Part shown: one piece after another, positions 1-5,808 of the stretch | Numbering within the stretch: the stretch's first letter is position 1 | Layout of the letters: every line of letters starts with the position of its first letter | Notes under the pieces: model-generated | Database searches by the model: none | Told to the model about the DNA's origin: nothing | The model's input: only the letters and a program-made list of their open reading frames with translations | Translations under genes and position numbers: made by a program | Assembly: GCA_049670505.1 (NCBI GenBank) | Contig: JBATTK010000171.1 | Location: forward strand, 1-8,385 | Direction: 5' to 3' | DNA from: JBATTK01 sp049670505 | GTDB taxonomy: Bacteria > Bacteroidota > Bacteroidia > Flavobacteriales > Flavobacteriaceae | Length of the DNA: 8,385 nt

Positions 1-634
1 GTGGGGACATAGGGCGGATAACTTCGGTCATGTTTTCTATGGCCCCATGTGTAAAAATAGTACCAATATCCGTATTCAAATACTTAAGTAATCGTTGTGC
101 CTTTCCCAAAGAGTAGCCGAATAATACCGATGTTTGTCCTTTGGCCCTGTTCTCGGCCCACCATGCATTAATGTTGTCCATGACCTCTTTCTGCGGCATC
201 CATTTAAAAGCGGGCAGCCCAAAGGTGCATTCCGTAATAAAGGTATGGCATTTAATAGGTTCGTAGGGAACCGCAACTCCGTCATCCTCAATTTTGTAAT
301 CCCCAGTGAACACCCAAACTTCTCCCTTGTGTGCTACCCGTACTTGGGAGGAGCCAAAGATATGGCCCGCAGGATGCAGTGAGAAAGTAACGTTGTTAAT
401 GGTAAAAGTTTCCCCCCAAGCCTTTCCACTGACCTGTATGGGGCCTAAACGATGTTTTATAATAGGAACATTGGTATAATGTGTAATGTATTTTTTATGG
501 CCCCATCTTGAATGGTCGGCATGCCCGTGGGTTATAATAGCTTTCTCAACAGGTTTCCAAGGGTCTATATAGACTCCCGCCGCTTCGCAGTAGATACCTT
601 TATCATTAAATACGAGTAGGGGGGTACTGGGCAT
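1..634 (-). CDS. Ligase-associated DNA exonuclease, metallo-beta-lactamase/beta-CASP fold (3' part off window)
   Basis: The minus-strand frame gives 211 residues before running off the left edge; family members are about 330-350 residues, so roughly a third is missing. Visible signatures are the metal-binding HxHxDH motif (H36-G-H-A-D-H41), PAGH with H91, TGDYK with D112, and the ECTFG stretch around 135-139, as in the SNM1/CPSF-like nuclease group. The beginning (GIYCEAAGVYIDPWKPV) matches the family called 'ligase-associated DNA exonuclease', which in Bacteroidetes sits beside an ATP-dependent DNA ligase and a DEXH helicase in a DNA-repair cluster; the ligase would be expected just outside the left edge. 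The ATG at 634 is the only sensible start: an in-frame TAA lies at 665-667. DUF2237 ends 86 bp upstream on the same strand with no terminator between, so the two are probably cotranscribed. Function in the cell is inferred from the family. Confidence 0.93.
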   Translation of the reverse strand, partial: MPSTPLLVFNDKGIYCEAAGVYIDPWKPVEKAIITHGHADHSRWGHKKYITHYTNVPIIKHRLGPIQVSGKAWGETFTINNVTFSLHPAGHIFGSSQVRVAHKGEVWVFTGDYKIEDDGVAVPYEPIKCHTFITECTFGLPAFKWMPQKEVMDNINAWWAENRAKGQTSVLFGYSLGKAQRLLKYLNTDIGTIFTHGAIENMTEVIRPMSP

Positions 635-720
635 GATTATGGTGTTATATCTTAGGGTGTATTTTTAATGACACTTCGCTATAGGATAAAAGAAAAACAA
701 ACACAAAATAGGGATATGAT

Positions 721-1089
721 TCAATTTTCTTCTATAAAGGTATATTTTTTTAGCAATTTGAGCGAGGTATACTCCAGTGCTTTTATATGGGTACACTCCA
801 AAATTACGGGAGGGGCCACTCCGGCCTTTTCGGCTTCTTTCCACCTTCCTATACAGAGACACCATTTGTCTCCCGGTACCAAACCAGGAAATCGCCATTG
901 AGGTCTGGGGGTAGATAGGTCGTTACCTCTTTCTTTGGTAAATGATAAAAATTCTTGGGTCATTTTCGCACATACCACATGCGTACCGGTGTCTTCGGGT
1001 AGTGTTTTACAATAACCATCCCTAAAATATCCGGTCATAGGTTCATAACAACATGGATTTAAGTCGGTTCCCAATACATTTAGGGGCAT
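721..1089 (-). CDS. DUF2237 family protein, cysteine-rich, function unknown
   Basis: A complete 122-residue protein with the whole DUF2237 pattern: NVLGTDLNPC near the start, GYFRDGYC, EDTGTHVVCA, RGNDLSTPRP around 54-63, FPGLVPGDKWCLC around 67-79, RWKEA, and a C-terminal GVAPPV...THIKALEY block. It has seven cysteines (C13, C14, C27, C40, C77, C79, C99), many at the conserved family positions, which would fit metal or redox chemistry, although no activity is established to my knowledge. Length equals the family norm, so it is intact. No signal peptide: it should be cytoplasmic. It precedes the ligase-associated exonuclease by 86 bp on the same strand and is preceded by a structured, T-run-terminated RNA element whose end is about 23 bp from the start codon, so its expression may depend on read-through of that element. 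Confidence 0.92.
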   Translation of the reverse strand: MPLNVLGTDLNPCCYEPMTGYFRDGYCKTLPEDTGTHVVCAKMTQEFLSFTKERGNDLSTPRPQWRFPGLVPGDKWCLCIGRWKEAEKAGVAPPVILECTHIKALEYTSLKLLKKYTFIEEN

Positions 1090-1111
1090 AGGTCAATTTA
1101 GTTTTCAGAAA

Positions 1112-1256
1112 GTAAAAAAGGAACATCTGATCTCCAACTAAAGCCATACAATTAAAAACTAACTAAAAACTGTACAGGCTTTCAAAATTCATAGCAACCT
1201 TTCCCACTGTACCATAGGCTAAAGCTCAGGGTACTTCATTCGATCAGATGCTCCTT
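1112..1256 (-). ncRNA. Candidate structured RNA: stand-alone small RNA (6S-like rod) or attenuator leader of DUF2237
   Basis: Read on the minus strand, AAGGAGCATCTGATC (1256-1242) pairs with GATCAGATGTTCCTT (1132-1118), a 15-bp stem with a single G-T wobble, and the 3' arm runs directly into a T tract (1118-1112). That is how an RNA ending in a terminator looks. Inside, GTACAG (1213-1208 area) can pair with CTGTAC about 30 nt later, and CTTTAGCC with GGCTTTAG with a 2x2 internal loop, giving a long rod with internal bubbles. A competing hairpin GTACC/GGTAC shares bases with the first of these. A long closed rod with a central bubble recalls 6S RNA, including the flavobacterial 6S-like motif, but I could not compare it with a covariance model. 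The alternative is a leader that terminates transcription ahead of DUF2237, whose ATG is 23 bp beyond the T tract. Confidence 0.45.
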
Positions 1257-1272
1257 ATCGTATATGTATGGT

Positions 1273-1281
1273 GTAAAGATA
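1273..1281 (-). promoter_or_regulatory. Possible -7 promoter element for the structured RNA/DUF2237 transcript
   Basis: On the minus strand TATCTTTAC agrees with the Bacteroidetes -7 consensus TAnnTTTG at all fixed bases but the last. It lies 16 bp before the 5' arm of the closed RNA stem, so a start near 1262-1266 would place that stem at the very 5' end of the transcript. No convincing -33 TTG box at the usual distance was found, so support is modest. Confidence 0.3.
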
Positions 1282-1287
1282 TTCTAT

Positions 1288-1321
1288 TTTGTTTAATAAT
1301 TATTAATTTTTGTTAAACAAA
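1288..1321. repeat. AT-rich inverted repeat with an embedded palindrome
   Basis: TTTGTTTAA (1288-1296) is repeated inverted as TTAAACAAA (1313-1321), a perfect 9-bp arm with a 16-bp spacer. Overlapping it is the perfect 14-bp palindrome TTAATAATTATTAA (1293-1306). It sits just upstream of the minus-strand -7-like box, so it could be an operator, but the region is nearly all A and T and part of the symmetry may be chance. Confidence 0.35.
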
Positions 1322-1349
1322 TTTGATTTTAACTTATCTTTATCAACAA

Positions 1350-1384
1350 GTATCGACTTTTTTAAATCGGACTAAAACCGATAC
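1350..1384. repeat. Small hairpin-forming inverted repeat
   Basis: GTATCG (1350-1355) and CGATAC (1379-1384) are perfect inverted arms; a competing, tighter hairpin ATCGG/CCGAT (1366-1370, 1378-1382) has a 7-nt loop. There is no T-run on either side in the right place, so it is not a good intrinsic terminator. It lies between the DUF985 remnant and the AT-rich repeat. Confidence 0.3.
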
Positions 1385-1385
1385 A

Positions 1386-1685
1386 CTAAAGAATCGGATG
1401 CTCGATGTAAGATAGATAATAAACCACATGCCTATCGGAGCTTCTATAGGTTGACTTAAAATGGCCCTTTTCTGGATCGGGCCTCAAATTTAAGTTCCGA
1501 ATTATTTTTCCGCCTGATCCGTTGGTACCTATTCTTGCCCATAGTATGTTATAGCTATTAAGGTCTTTATAAATGATTGGAGTGTTTATCTCAGGATTCC
1601 TCCAACCTTGAGTCGGGCTTGCCTGCTGCAAGCAGGGTTTCCTGTCCACCTCCTGCATCCGACGAGCACAGCGAGAAGAGTGCAC
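1386..1685 (-). pseudogene. Probable remnant of a DUF985 (cupin_5) gene
   Basis: This minus-strand frame has 99 codons from a GTG, but only its middle looks like a protein family. Residues 60-83 (1508-1435) read KIIRNLNLRPDP-EKGHFKSTYRSS, very close to the N-terminal signature of DUF985/cupin_5 proteins (a leucine-rich start, then PxPEGGxFxxTYRS). Full members are about 150-170 residues and continue with a cupin barrel; here the frame stops about 16 residues after the signature, and the barrel is absent. No ATG lies just before the match; the preceding residues do not look like the family. I therefore read it as a broken fragment, with both ends lost or replaced. The second glycine of PEGG is changed to K, consistent with decay. 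An alternative is a chance match in spurious ORF. Confidence 0.4.
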
Positions 1686-1702
1686 AAGATCAGAACCACC
1701 AT
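1586..1702 (-). CDS. Doubtful 38-codon ORF with a lipoprotein-like start
   Basis: In a different minus frame from the DUF985 remnant, an ATG at 1702 opens MVVLILCTLLAVLVGC, a hydrophobic run ending in a lipobox-like LVGC, and then stops after 38 residues. It lies in a locally GC-rich patch (about 1610-1690) that contrasts with the AT-rich surroundings and contains the hairpin CCTGCT-GCA-AGCAGG (1622-1636). There is no lysine or arginine before the hydrophobic run, unlike normal lipoprotein signals, and what follows is short and unrecognised. It could be a decayed or imported gene start, or chance. Confidence 0.15.
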   Translation of the reverse strand: MVVLILCTLLAVLVGCRRWTGNPACSRQARLKVGGILR

Positions 1703-1815
1703 TTTCTACAGCTCCAGGTGAGGTAAAAAATAAGATTTCAAGAAATTTTTTATTGTCTACTATAATTTAGGTGCAAAGTTTAGGGAAAAATGGTGACCGT
1801 TTCTAATTTCCTTTC

Positions 1816-1832
1816 CTATGACATAGCTGTCA
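1816..1832. promoter_or_regulatory. Overlapping palindromes, possible operator upstream of the TPR-PD40 gene
   Basis: CTATG-A-CATAG (1816-1826) is a perfect palindrome, and TGACA-TAGC-TGTCA (1819-1832) a second one overlapping it. The core TATGACATA is the same as the core of the larger palindrome at 5734-5750 before the response-regulator gene. It lies 176 bp upstream of the TPR-PD40 start codon. Confidence 0.35.
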
Positions 1833-1855
1833 AAAGTATGGATCAATTATTGGCA

Positions 1856-1910
1856 TTTTATGTATTATGACGTAAAAAAATAACCGTTCATCGTCAATTT
1901 TAACATAAAA
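1856..1910. promoter_or_regulatory. Nested inverted repeat containing TGACGTAAA
   Basis: TTTTATGT (1856-1863) pairs with ACATAAAA (1903-1910), and inside them TGACG (1868-1872) pairs with CGTCA (1892-1896). The arms use the same words (TTATG, TGACG/TGACA, ATAAAA) as the palindrome at 5734-5750. No T-run follows, so a protein-binding site or a leader hairpin is more likely than a terminator. It ends 97 bp before the TPR-PD40 start. Confidence 0.35.
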
Positions 1911-2007
1911 TTAGCCGATTTAATAGAAAACCTATGAAATTTTAATAATAGCGATCCAAAACATTTTTTGAACTTTGGACATATCAATAATCCCAAATCT
2001 TAATGTT

Positions 2008-3261
2008 ATGAAGAATTTTACTAAATATAAAGTAGCCTTTGGATGTATTATTATGATTCTTTTTTGTTCTGGGTTAACCGCACAGCAATTTGGGTCAACT
2101 ACTTCCAATAATCCAAAGGTACGCGATGCGAATAAAAGAATAGACGACTATCTAAAGCTTTTAAAGCTTGGATATACGGAAAGGGAAATTTTCGAAGATT
2201 TAGGAAATGCGAACTTTTTGATCGAAAATTACGACACGGCCTCATTTTGGTATCAAAAACTTATCGATCTTAGCGACGATCATACGGTAAGTGCCGGGTA
2301 TCATGAGCGTTATCAATATGCCTTAAAGCAATCGCGAACATCCGGGGCTTCCGTCGCATCCAATGAAAAGGATTGGTTTGCCTCCATAAAAGCGGACTAT
2401 CGTTTAAAAAAGAACAAACCATTGGTCGGTAAATACGGAGCAATAGATTTTAATGCGAACAATGACGCACAAGCGTTGAATGACCTTGCAGCATATGAGT
2501 TGCCGGAAGAAGCCAATTTGGAATCCGTAAAGGCCGAAAAGTATACCTACAAACCGCCAGTAACCGTAACGGCAGATGGAAATATCGCCTATTTTAGTAA
2601 GCCGGTATACCTAAAACCGTTACAGGGTATTTTTTCTAAAAAACAATTGGTCCATAAAATTTTTAGGGCAGAGAAAATAAGTGGACAATGGAAAAATATA
2701 AAGGAAGTGGCCGTATGCCCTAAATATTCCTCTGCCATACATCCAACGGTTTCCGATGATGGTAAGCGCTTGTTTTTTGCCTCCGATATGCCCGGTACTT
2801 TTGGAAAGTATGATATTTATGTAGCCTCGTTAGAGCGGGACGGTACTTTTGGCGTCGCAAAAAATCTAGGTCAAAAAGTAAATACGGATAAAAACGATCT
2901 ATATCCTAATATAGTAGGAGGTACTTCATTGGTTTTTGCGTCCGATGGACATAAAGGCCATGGCGGCCTGGATATTTTTATGGCCCAGGTAGCACATAAG
3001 AAAGTAAGTCGATCAATTAACTTGGGTAGCCCTATCAATAGTATCGAGGATGATTTTTCCATTCTTCTAGGAACCCAAAAAGGTACAGGCTATGTGATGT
3101 CCAACCGAGGTAAAGGTAAAGATGCTGTTGGCCAAGTGGCCTTCTCCTACGCCGAGATGGGAAAAAAGCCGATAGTAGAAACGGAAGAGTATAGGCTGGT
3201 CGAAATTTTAAACAGCGATTTAAAGACGGATTACTCTACCACCATTTATGAAGATCAATAA
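2008..3261 (+). CDS. TPR and PD40 beta-propeller envelope protein, PorE/OmpA-like but without the OmpA domain
   Basis: I start it at the ATG at 2008 rather than the TTG at 1975, because the ATG begins a clean signal peptide (MKNFTKY, a hydrophobic core, then GLTAQ with likely cleavage after A25); this gives 417 residues. Residues about 40-95 form a TPR-like helical pair (GNANFLIENYDTASFWYQKL). Three PD40/WD40-like propeller motifs follow: HPTVSDDGKRLFFASD (245-260), YPNI...LVFASDGHKGHGGLDIF (299-324) and the weaker GYVMSNRGKGKDAVG (361-375). This is the N-terminal two thirds of the Bacteroidetes TPR-PD40-OmpA proteins, such as PorE, that partner PorP/SprF barrels at the outer membrane. The usual carboxypeptidase-regulatory and OmpA domains are missing, the frame ends cleanly, and the 184 bp after it show no OmpA remnant. 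It is expected in the periplasm or at the outer membrane, partnering the barrel protein encoded next. Confidence 0.85.
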   Translation: MKNFTKYKVAFGCIIMILFCSGLTAQQFGSTTSNNPKVRDANKRIDDYLKLLKLGYTEREIFEDLGNANFLIENYDTASFWYQKLIDLSDDHTVSAGYHERYQYALKQSRTSGASVASNEKDWFASIKADYRLKKNKPLVGKYGAIDFNANNDAQALNDLAAYELPEEANLESVKAEKYTYKPPVTVTADGNIAYFSKPVYLKPLQGIFSKKQLVHKIFRAEKISGQWKNIKEVAVCPKYSSAIHPTVSDDGKRLFFASDMPGTFGKYDIYVASLERDGTFGVAKNLGQKVNTDKNDLYPNIVGGTSLVFASDGHKGHGGLDIFMAQVAHKKVSRSINLGSPINSIEDDFSILLGTQKGTGYVMSNRGKGKDAVGQVAFSYAEMGKKPIVETEEYRLVEILNSDLKTDYSTTIYEDQ

Positions 3262-3297
3262 AAAAGCTGCTATTTAGCCCTTAAAAGATTGATGTTT

Positions 3298-3306
3298 TGA
3301 CGTAAA
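3298..3306 (+). promoter_or_regulatory. TGACGTAAA motif between the TPR-PD40 and PorP-like genes
   Basis: The word TGACGTAAA, inside GTTTTGACGTAAAC, lies 140 bp before the PorP-like start codon. The same word occurs at 1868-1876, and TGACATAAA at 5740-5748. The 184-bp space around it contains no gene, no convincing terminator and no clear TAnnTTTG promoter, so the two envelope genes may be one transcript or separately started. Confidence 0.25.
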
Positions 3307-3445
3307 CTATGATTATTTCATAGTAATGATACACTAATAAACTTTTAACTTGGGATCAATAAGCTCGATGATATAACGCTTGAATAATTCAGAAAAAGGA
3401 TACATCGGACTTTTGATGATCAGAATAAAATAAATTTTCAATAAG

Positions 3446-5176
3446 ATGAACCGTAACGTTGCAATAACAAAGAAGGTACTCCCGGTAACACTATTTTGCC
3501 TTGCCCTATGTACGCATGTTACCTATGGTCAAGAGACCGGTCCGGAGACCAATACCGATTTCAGTTTAAACAGCCCTTTTCATAATCAATTGTTCTTTAA
3601 CAGGTTTTTGATTAATCCTACATTTTCATTGGTGCGTGAGAATAAATCCTATCTAAATATATTGCATAGGAATCAATACGCTTTATTTGAAGATAATTTT
3701 CAAAATTATTATTTAGGTTTTAGTCATAAACTAAATGATCATACAGCTTTGGGCATTGGTGTCTATGAGCAAAGGGCGGGTGTAATACAAGAGTTTGGTT
3801 TTAACGCCAATTATGCTACTTCCGTACAATTGGGTTCAAACAGCAAACTAACCTTTGGAACCAATGTCAACTATTTGAGCAAAGGGGTTAATAGAAACAA
3901 TGTGGTCGCTACGGAAGAAGATCCTTTAATAGATGAAGCAAGGAAAGAAAATAAGATTACAGTGCAGCCGGCGATTACCCTTTCTTTAGGTAATTTTGAT
4001 TTTGGACTATATGCCACGGATTTGCTGAAATACAATCAAACGACGAATAATCTCGTAACACGTTTGGATGATAGGACCGTTAGGGCTTCCGTTCAATATA
4101 CGCATGCACTAATGGCTAGAAGGGGGCTCTTTGCGAATGCCAGGTTAATGCCCCTTTTACAAGTAGGTAAAAATGAAGACTCAAGTTTGTCCTATATAGG
4201 CTCCGTATTATTGGATTTGCCTAAATATGGATGGTTTCAAAGCACTTTGGATGATACGTACGGGATGTCCCTAGGTGTTGGATTTAACTTGAACAGAAAA
4301 CTATCCTTGGGGTATCTCATGGAAAAAGACCTCTCCGGATTGGGTGCCAATCTCGGCTGGAACCATGAAATATCATTGGCCTATACCCTTAAGGATGAGC
4401 TTCCCAAATCCAATTCCGAAAGTTATGCGGAGAATTATTCCAGCGATAAGCGTGTAGATGAGGTGGTACGGAACTATGAAGAACAAATTTTACAATTGGT
4501 AGCAGAAAAAAATAAGGCTGATGATGATAAGGACGAAAATTCACTTGCCTATCAAAACCGTTTGATTTTGGACGAGATGATTCTAAGACAGGACTCTATA
4601 GAAGAGAGGCGTAATGCCCAGTTCGAAAAGAAGTTTGAATTGTTGGTAGGGATCGTAAGAAATGAGATGAATCACAAGAATACCACCAATTCCCAGAAAA
4701 ATAGCAAAGGGCTATATGGAGAAGCAGTAGTAAATAAAGATCAAATTGCCCCGGCCGGTAATTCCCAGAAATATGGTAACGGGCGATACGGAGAGGCAGT
4801 AGCGAATAAAGATGATAAAGCCCCGGCCGGTTTAAACCCGGGCGAGCATAAAGATTATAAGGAACTTCCTATAAACGTTTTGAATCAGTCGGATATTGTC
4901 GGGGTAAAATCTGGTTATTATCTCATTGCGAATGTCTATAAAAATAAAAGGTGGTTAAACGCTTTTATGAAACGCTTAAAAGAGGAAGGTTTAAATGCAA
5001 AACAATTTTATAATAAGGAAAATGGACTTTACTATGTTTATTTGGCCGATTTTAAATTGAGAGGAGAGGCCGAAACCGCATTTGTCTCAAACCTGAATGG
5101 AACGTACGGAGAAGAAAAGTGGATTATGCAGGTAGATAGTCAGGTGGCGACTGCCGACGTGATGTTTGATAATTGA
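3446..5176 (+). CDS. PorP/SprF-like outer-membrane beta-barrel with coiled linker, tandem repeats and C-terminal SPOR domain
   Basis: 576 residues. The signal peptide ends near TYG-Q (about residue 29). Residues 40-320 look like a PorP/SprF barrel: the family opening FHNQLFFNRFLINPTFSLV (45-63), HRNQYALF, then many alternating strands (GIGVYEQRAGV, TFGTNVNYL, DFGLYATDLL, MSLGVGFNLNRKLSLGY) and a final strand ISLAYTL. Ordinary PorP proteins are about 300-350 residues and stop there. This one continues with a charged, helical, probably coiled-coil stretch (about 330-405), two 24-residue tandem repeats (415-462) and a SPOR domain (about 489-563, GYYLIANVYKNK...W...GLNAKQFYNKENGLYYVYLADF). SPOR domains bind glycan strands stripped of stem peptides, so the tail should reach from the outer membrane to peptidoglycan. 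The gene follows the TPR-PD40 gene, its likely partner in a type IX secretion or surface-attachment complex. The fusion is uncommon; the function is inferred. Confidence 0.87.
   Translation: MNRNVAITKKVLPVTLFCLALCTHVTYGQETGPETNTDFSLNSPFHNQLFFNRFLINPTFSLVRENKSYLNILHRNQYALFEDNFQNYYLGFSHKLNDHTALGIGVYEQRAGVIQEFGFNANYATSVQLGSNSKLTFGTNVNYLSKGVNRNNVVATEEDPLIDEARKENKITVQPAITLSLGNFDFGLYATDLLKYNQTTNNLVTRLDDRTVRASVQYTHALMARRGLFANARLMPLLQVGKNEDSSLSYIGSVLLDLPKYGWFQSTLDDTYGMSLGVGFNLNRKLSLGYLMEKDLSGLGANLGWNHEISLAYTLKDELPKSNSESYAENYSSDKRVDEVVRNYEEQILQLVAEKNKADDDKDENSLAYQNRLILDEMILRQDSIEERRNAQFEKKFELLVGIVRNEMNHKNTTNSQKNSKGLYGEAVVNKDQIAPAGNSQKYGNGRYGEAVANKDDKAPAGLNPGEHKDYKELPINVLNQSDIVGVKSGYYLIANVYKNKRWLNAFMKRLKEEGLNAKQFYNKENGLYYVYLADFKLRGEAETAFVSNLNGTYGEEKWIMQVDSQVATADVMFDN
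4688..4831 (+). repeat. Two 72-bp in-frame tandem repeats (24 residues each)
   Basis: Copy 1 (4688-4759) and copy 2 (4760-4831) abut exactly and agree at 59 of 72 bases and 17 of 24 residues. Each starts NSQK, contains YGEAV-NKD and ends APAG. The changes include silent and conservative ones, so the copies have diverged under coding constraint. They form a linker between the coiled region and the SPOR domain; copy number is a likely point of variation between strains. Confidence 0.9.
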
Positions 5177-5336
5177 TGCATTACCATAGTAGCGTGAAAT
5201 CTATTCCATATATCAAAAAAAATGCTGCATTTGAACGAAAAAGCCTACAGAATCTATGAATATGTATAAAGTTTTAGTATTTTTAATTTATAAAATTGCT
5301 TGAGTTACATACCCAAACCCTTAAACCCCCAACTCT

Positions 5337-5510
5337 ATGAAAACGTATCTTAACCTCAAGGACAACAAAAAAAGCAACGCTGCTATTGATTCAAAAGTAA
5401 GAATCAATCCAACTATTCCGATGAAGGAAGGTTTCCTATTACAGCGTATGAACTACATCTTTTTTTCATGGCCCAGCTTAAGGCAGTTCCAAAAATACAG
5501 GCCCTGCTAA
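5337..5510 (+). CDS. Possible small protein, 57 residues, unrecognised
   Basis: ATG at 5337, TAA at 5508. The product starts MKTYLNLKDNKKSNAAID, is lysine-rich in its first 20 residues and ends FFSWPSLRQFQKYRPC. It has no signal peptide, membrane segment or family pattern I know. It is preceded by a C- and A-rich stretch (CCCAAACCCTTAAACCCCC) with no ribosome binding site, normal for this group. It lies 160 bp after the PorP-like gene and about 300 bp before the response regulator, where a surface-protein gene often sits in similar loci, so it may be a shortened gene start or a small real gene. Confidence 0.25.
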   Translation: MKTYLNLKDNKKSNAAIDSKVRINPTIPMKEGFLLQRMNYIFFSWPSLRQFQKYRPC

Positions 5511-5733
5511 TTAAAAAAAGGATGGACATCCATTCAATCTTGCTTTCAAGACTCTAGAAAAATAATTCTAGGCCTAAATTCCAAATTTACTTTTATAGTA
5601 AAAACTTACTGATCAGCGCCAATAATAAGGCTGCATCTAGCTTTGCTGTGGATAAGGAAATTGTAGGGAAAGCAATCGATTGTCTGTATAAATCTATTGA
5701 TTTTCAAAACTTTAAACCTTTATTTTATTAAAA

Positions 5734-5750
5734 GTTTTATGACATAAAAC
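5734..5750. promoter_or_regulatory. Perfect 17-bp palindrome, likely operator before the response regulator
   Basis: GTTTTATG-A-CATAAAAC is a perfect 8-1-8 palindrome, 57 bp before the regulator's ATG. Its core TATGACATA recurs at 1817-1825, its half TGACRTAAA at 1868 and 3298, and ACATAAAA at 1903. The size and symmetry suit a dimeric regulator. A further 8-bp arm pair AAAACTTT/AAAGTTTT (5706-5713, 5731-5738) overlaps its left side and could form a competing hairpin. Confidence 0.5.
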
Positions 5751-5767
5751 ACAAATATTATTTGAAT

Positions 5768-5808
5768 CAAACCCAAATATTAGATACAAACCCAAATACG
5801 ATTAGATA
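5768..5808 (+). repeat. Direct repeat CAAACCCAAATA...TTAGATA abutting the regulator start codon
   Basis: CAAACCCAAATATTAGATA (5768-5786) is followed at once by CAAACCCAAATACGATTAGATA (5787-5808), the same unit with a 3-bp insertion; the second copy ends on the A of the ATG. Two half-sites about two helical turns apart over the translation start would suit autoregulation or an mRNA-level control. CCCAAACCC at 5312-5320 is a partial further copy. Confidence 0.5.

Larger units (their letters stand above)
5177..5807. other. 631-bp intergenic region, mostly without recognisable genes
   Basis: After the PorP-like stop there is a small perfect palindrome AAATGC-T-GCATTT (5220-5232), with no adequate T-run for a terminator. 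A 57-codon ORF (5337-5510) is possible. From about 5565 to 5732 another plus-strand frame stays open for over 50 codons and reads like protein (LLISANNKAASSFAVDKE near its middle) but has no start codon and a stop just before it, so it may be a gene remnant. The last 75 bp hold the regulatory-looking palindrome and direct repeats before the response regulator. Confidence 0.5.

Noticed and set aside
134..382. 82-codon plus-strand ORF
   Set aside because: It lies antisense to the exonuclease gene, whose metal-binding motifs identify it as the real gene.
665..901. 77-codon ORFs on both strands
   Set aside because: They overlap the DUF2237 gene in other frames and show no family pattern.
1975..2007. 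TTG start giving an 11-residue longer TPR-PD40 protein
   Set aside because: The extra residues (MDISIIPNLNV) precede a normal signal peptide beginning at the ATG at 2008, and a signal peptide should be at the N-terminus.
3411..3438. TTTTG and TAAATTTT as a promoter for the PorP-like gene
   Set aside because: Spacing between the boxes is about 15 bp, shorter than usual, and the start would fall almost on the ATG.
5638..5645. TAGCTTTG, an exact match to TAnnTTTG
   Set aside because: No -33 TTG box at the right distance upstream, and an 8-bp match is expected by chance.
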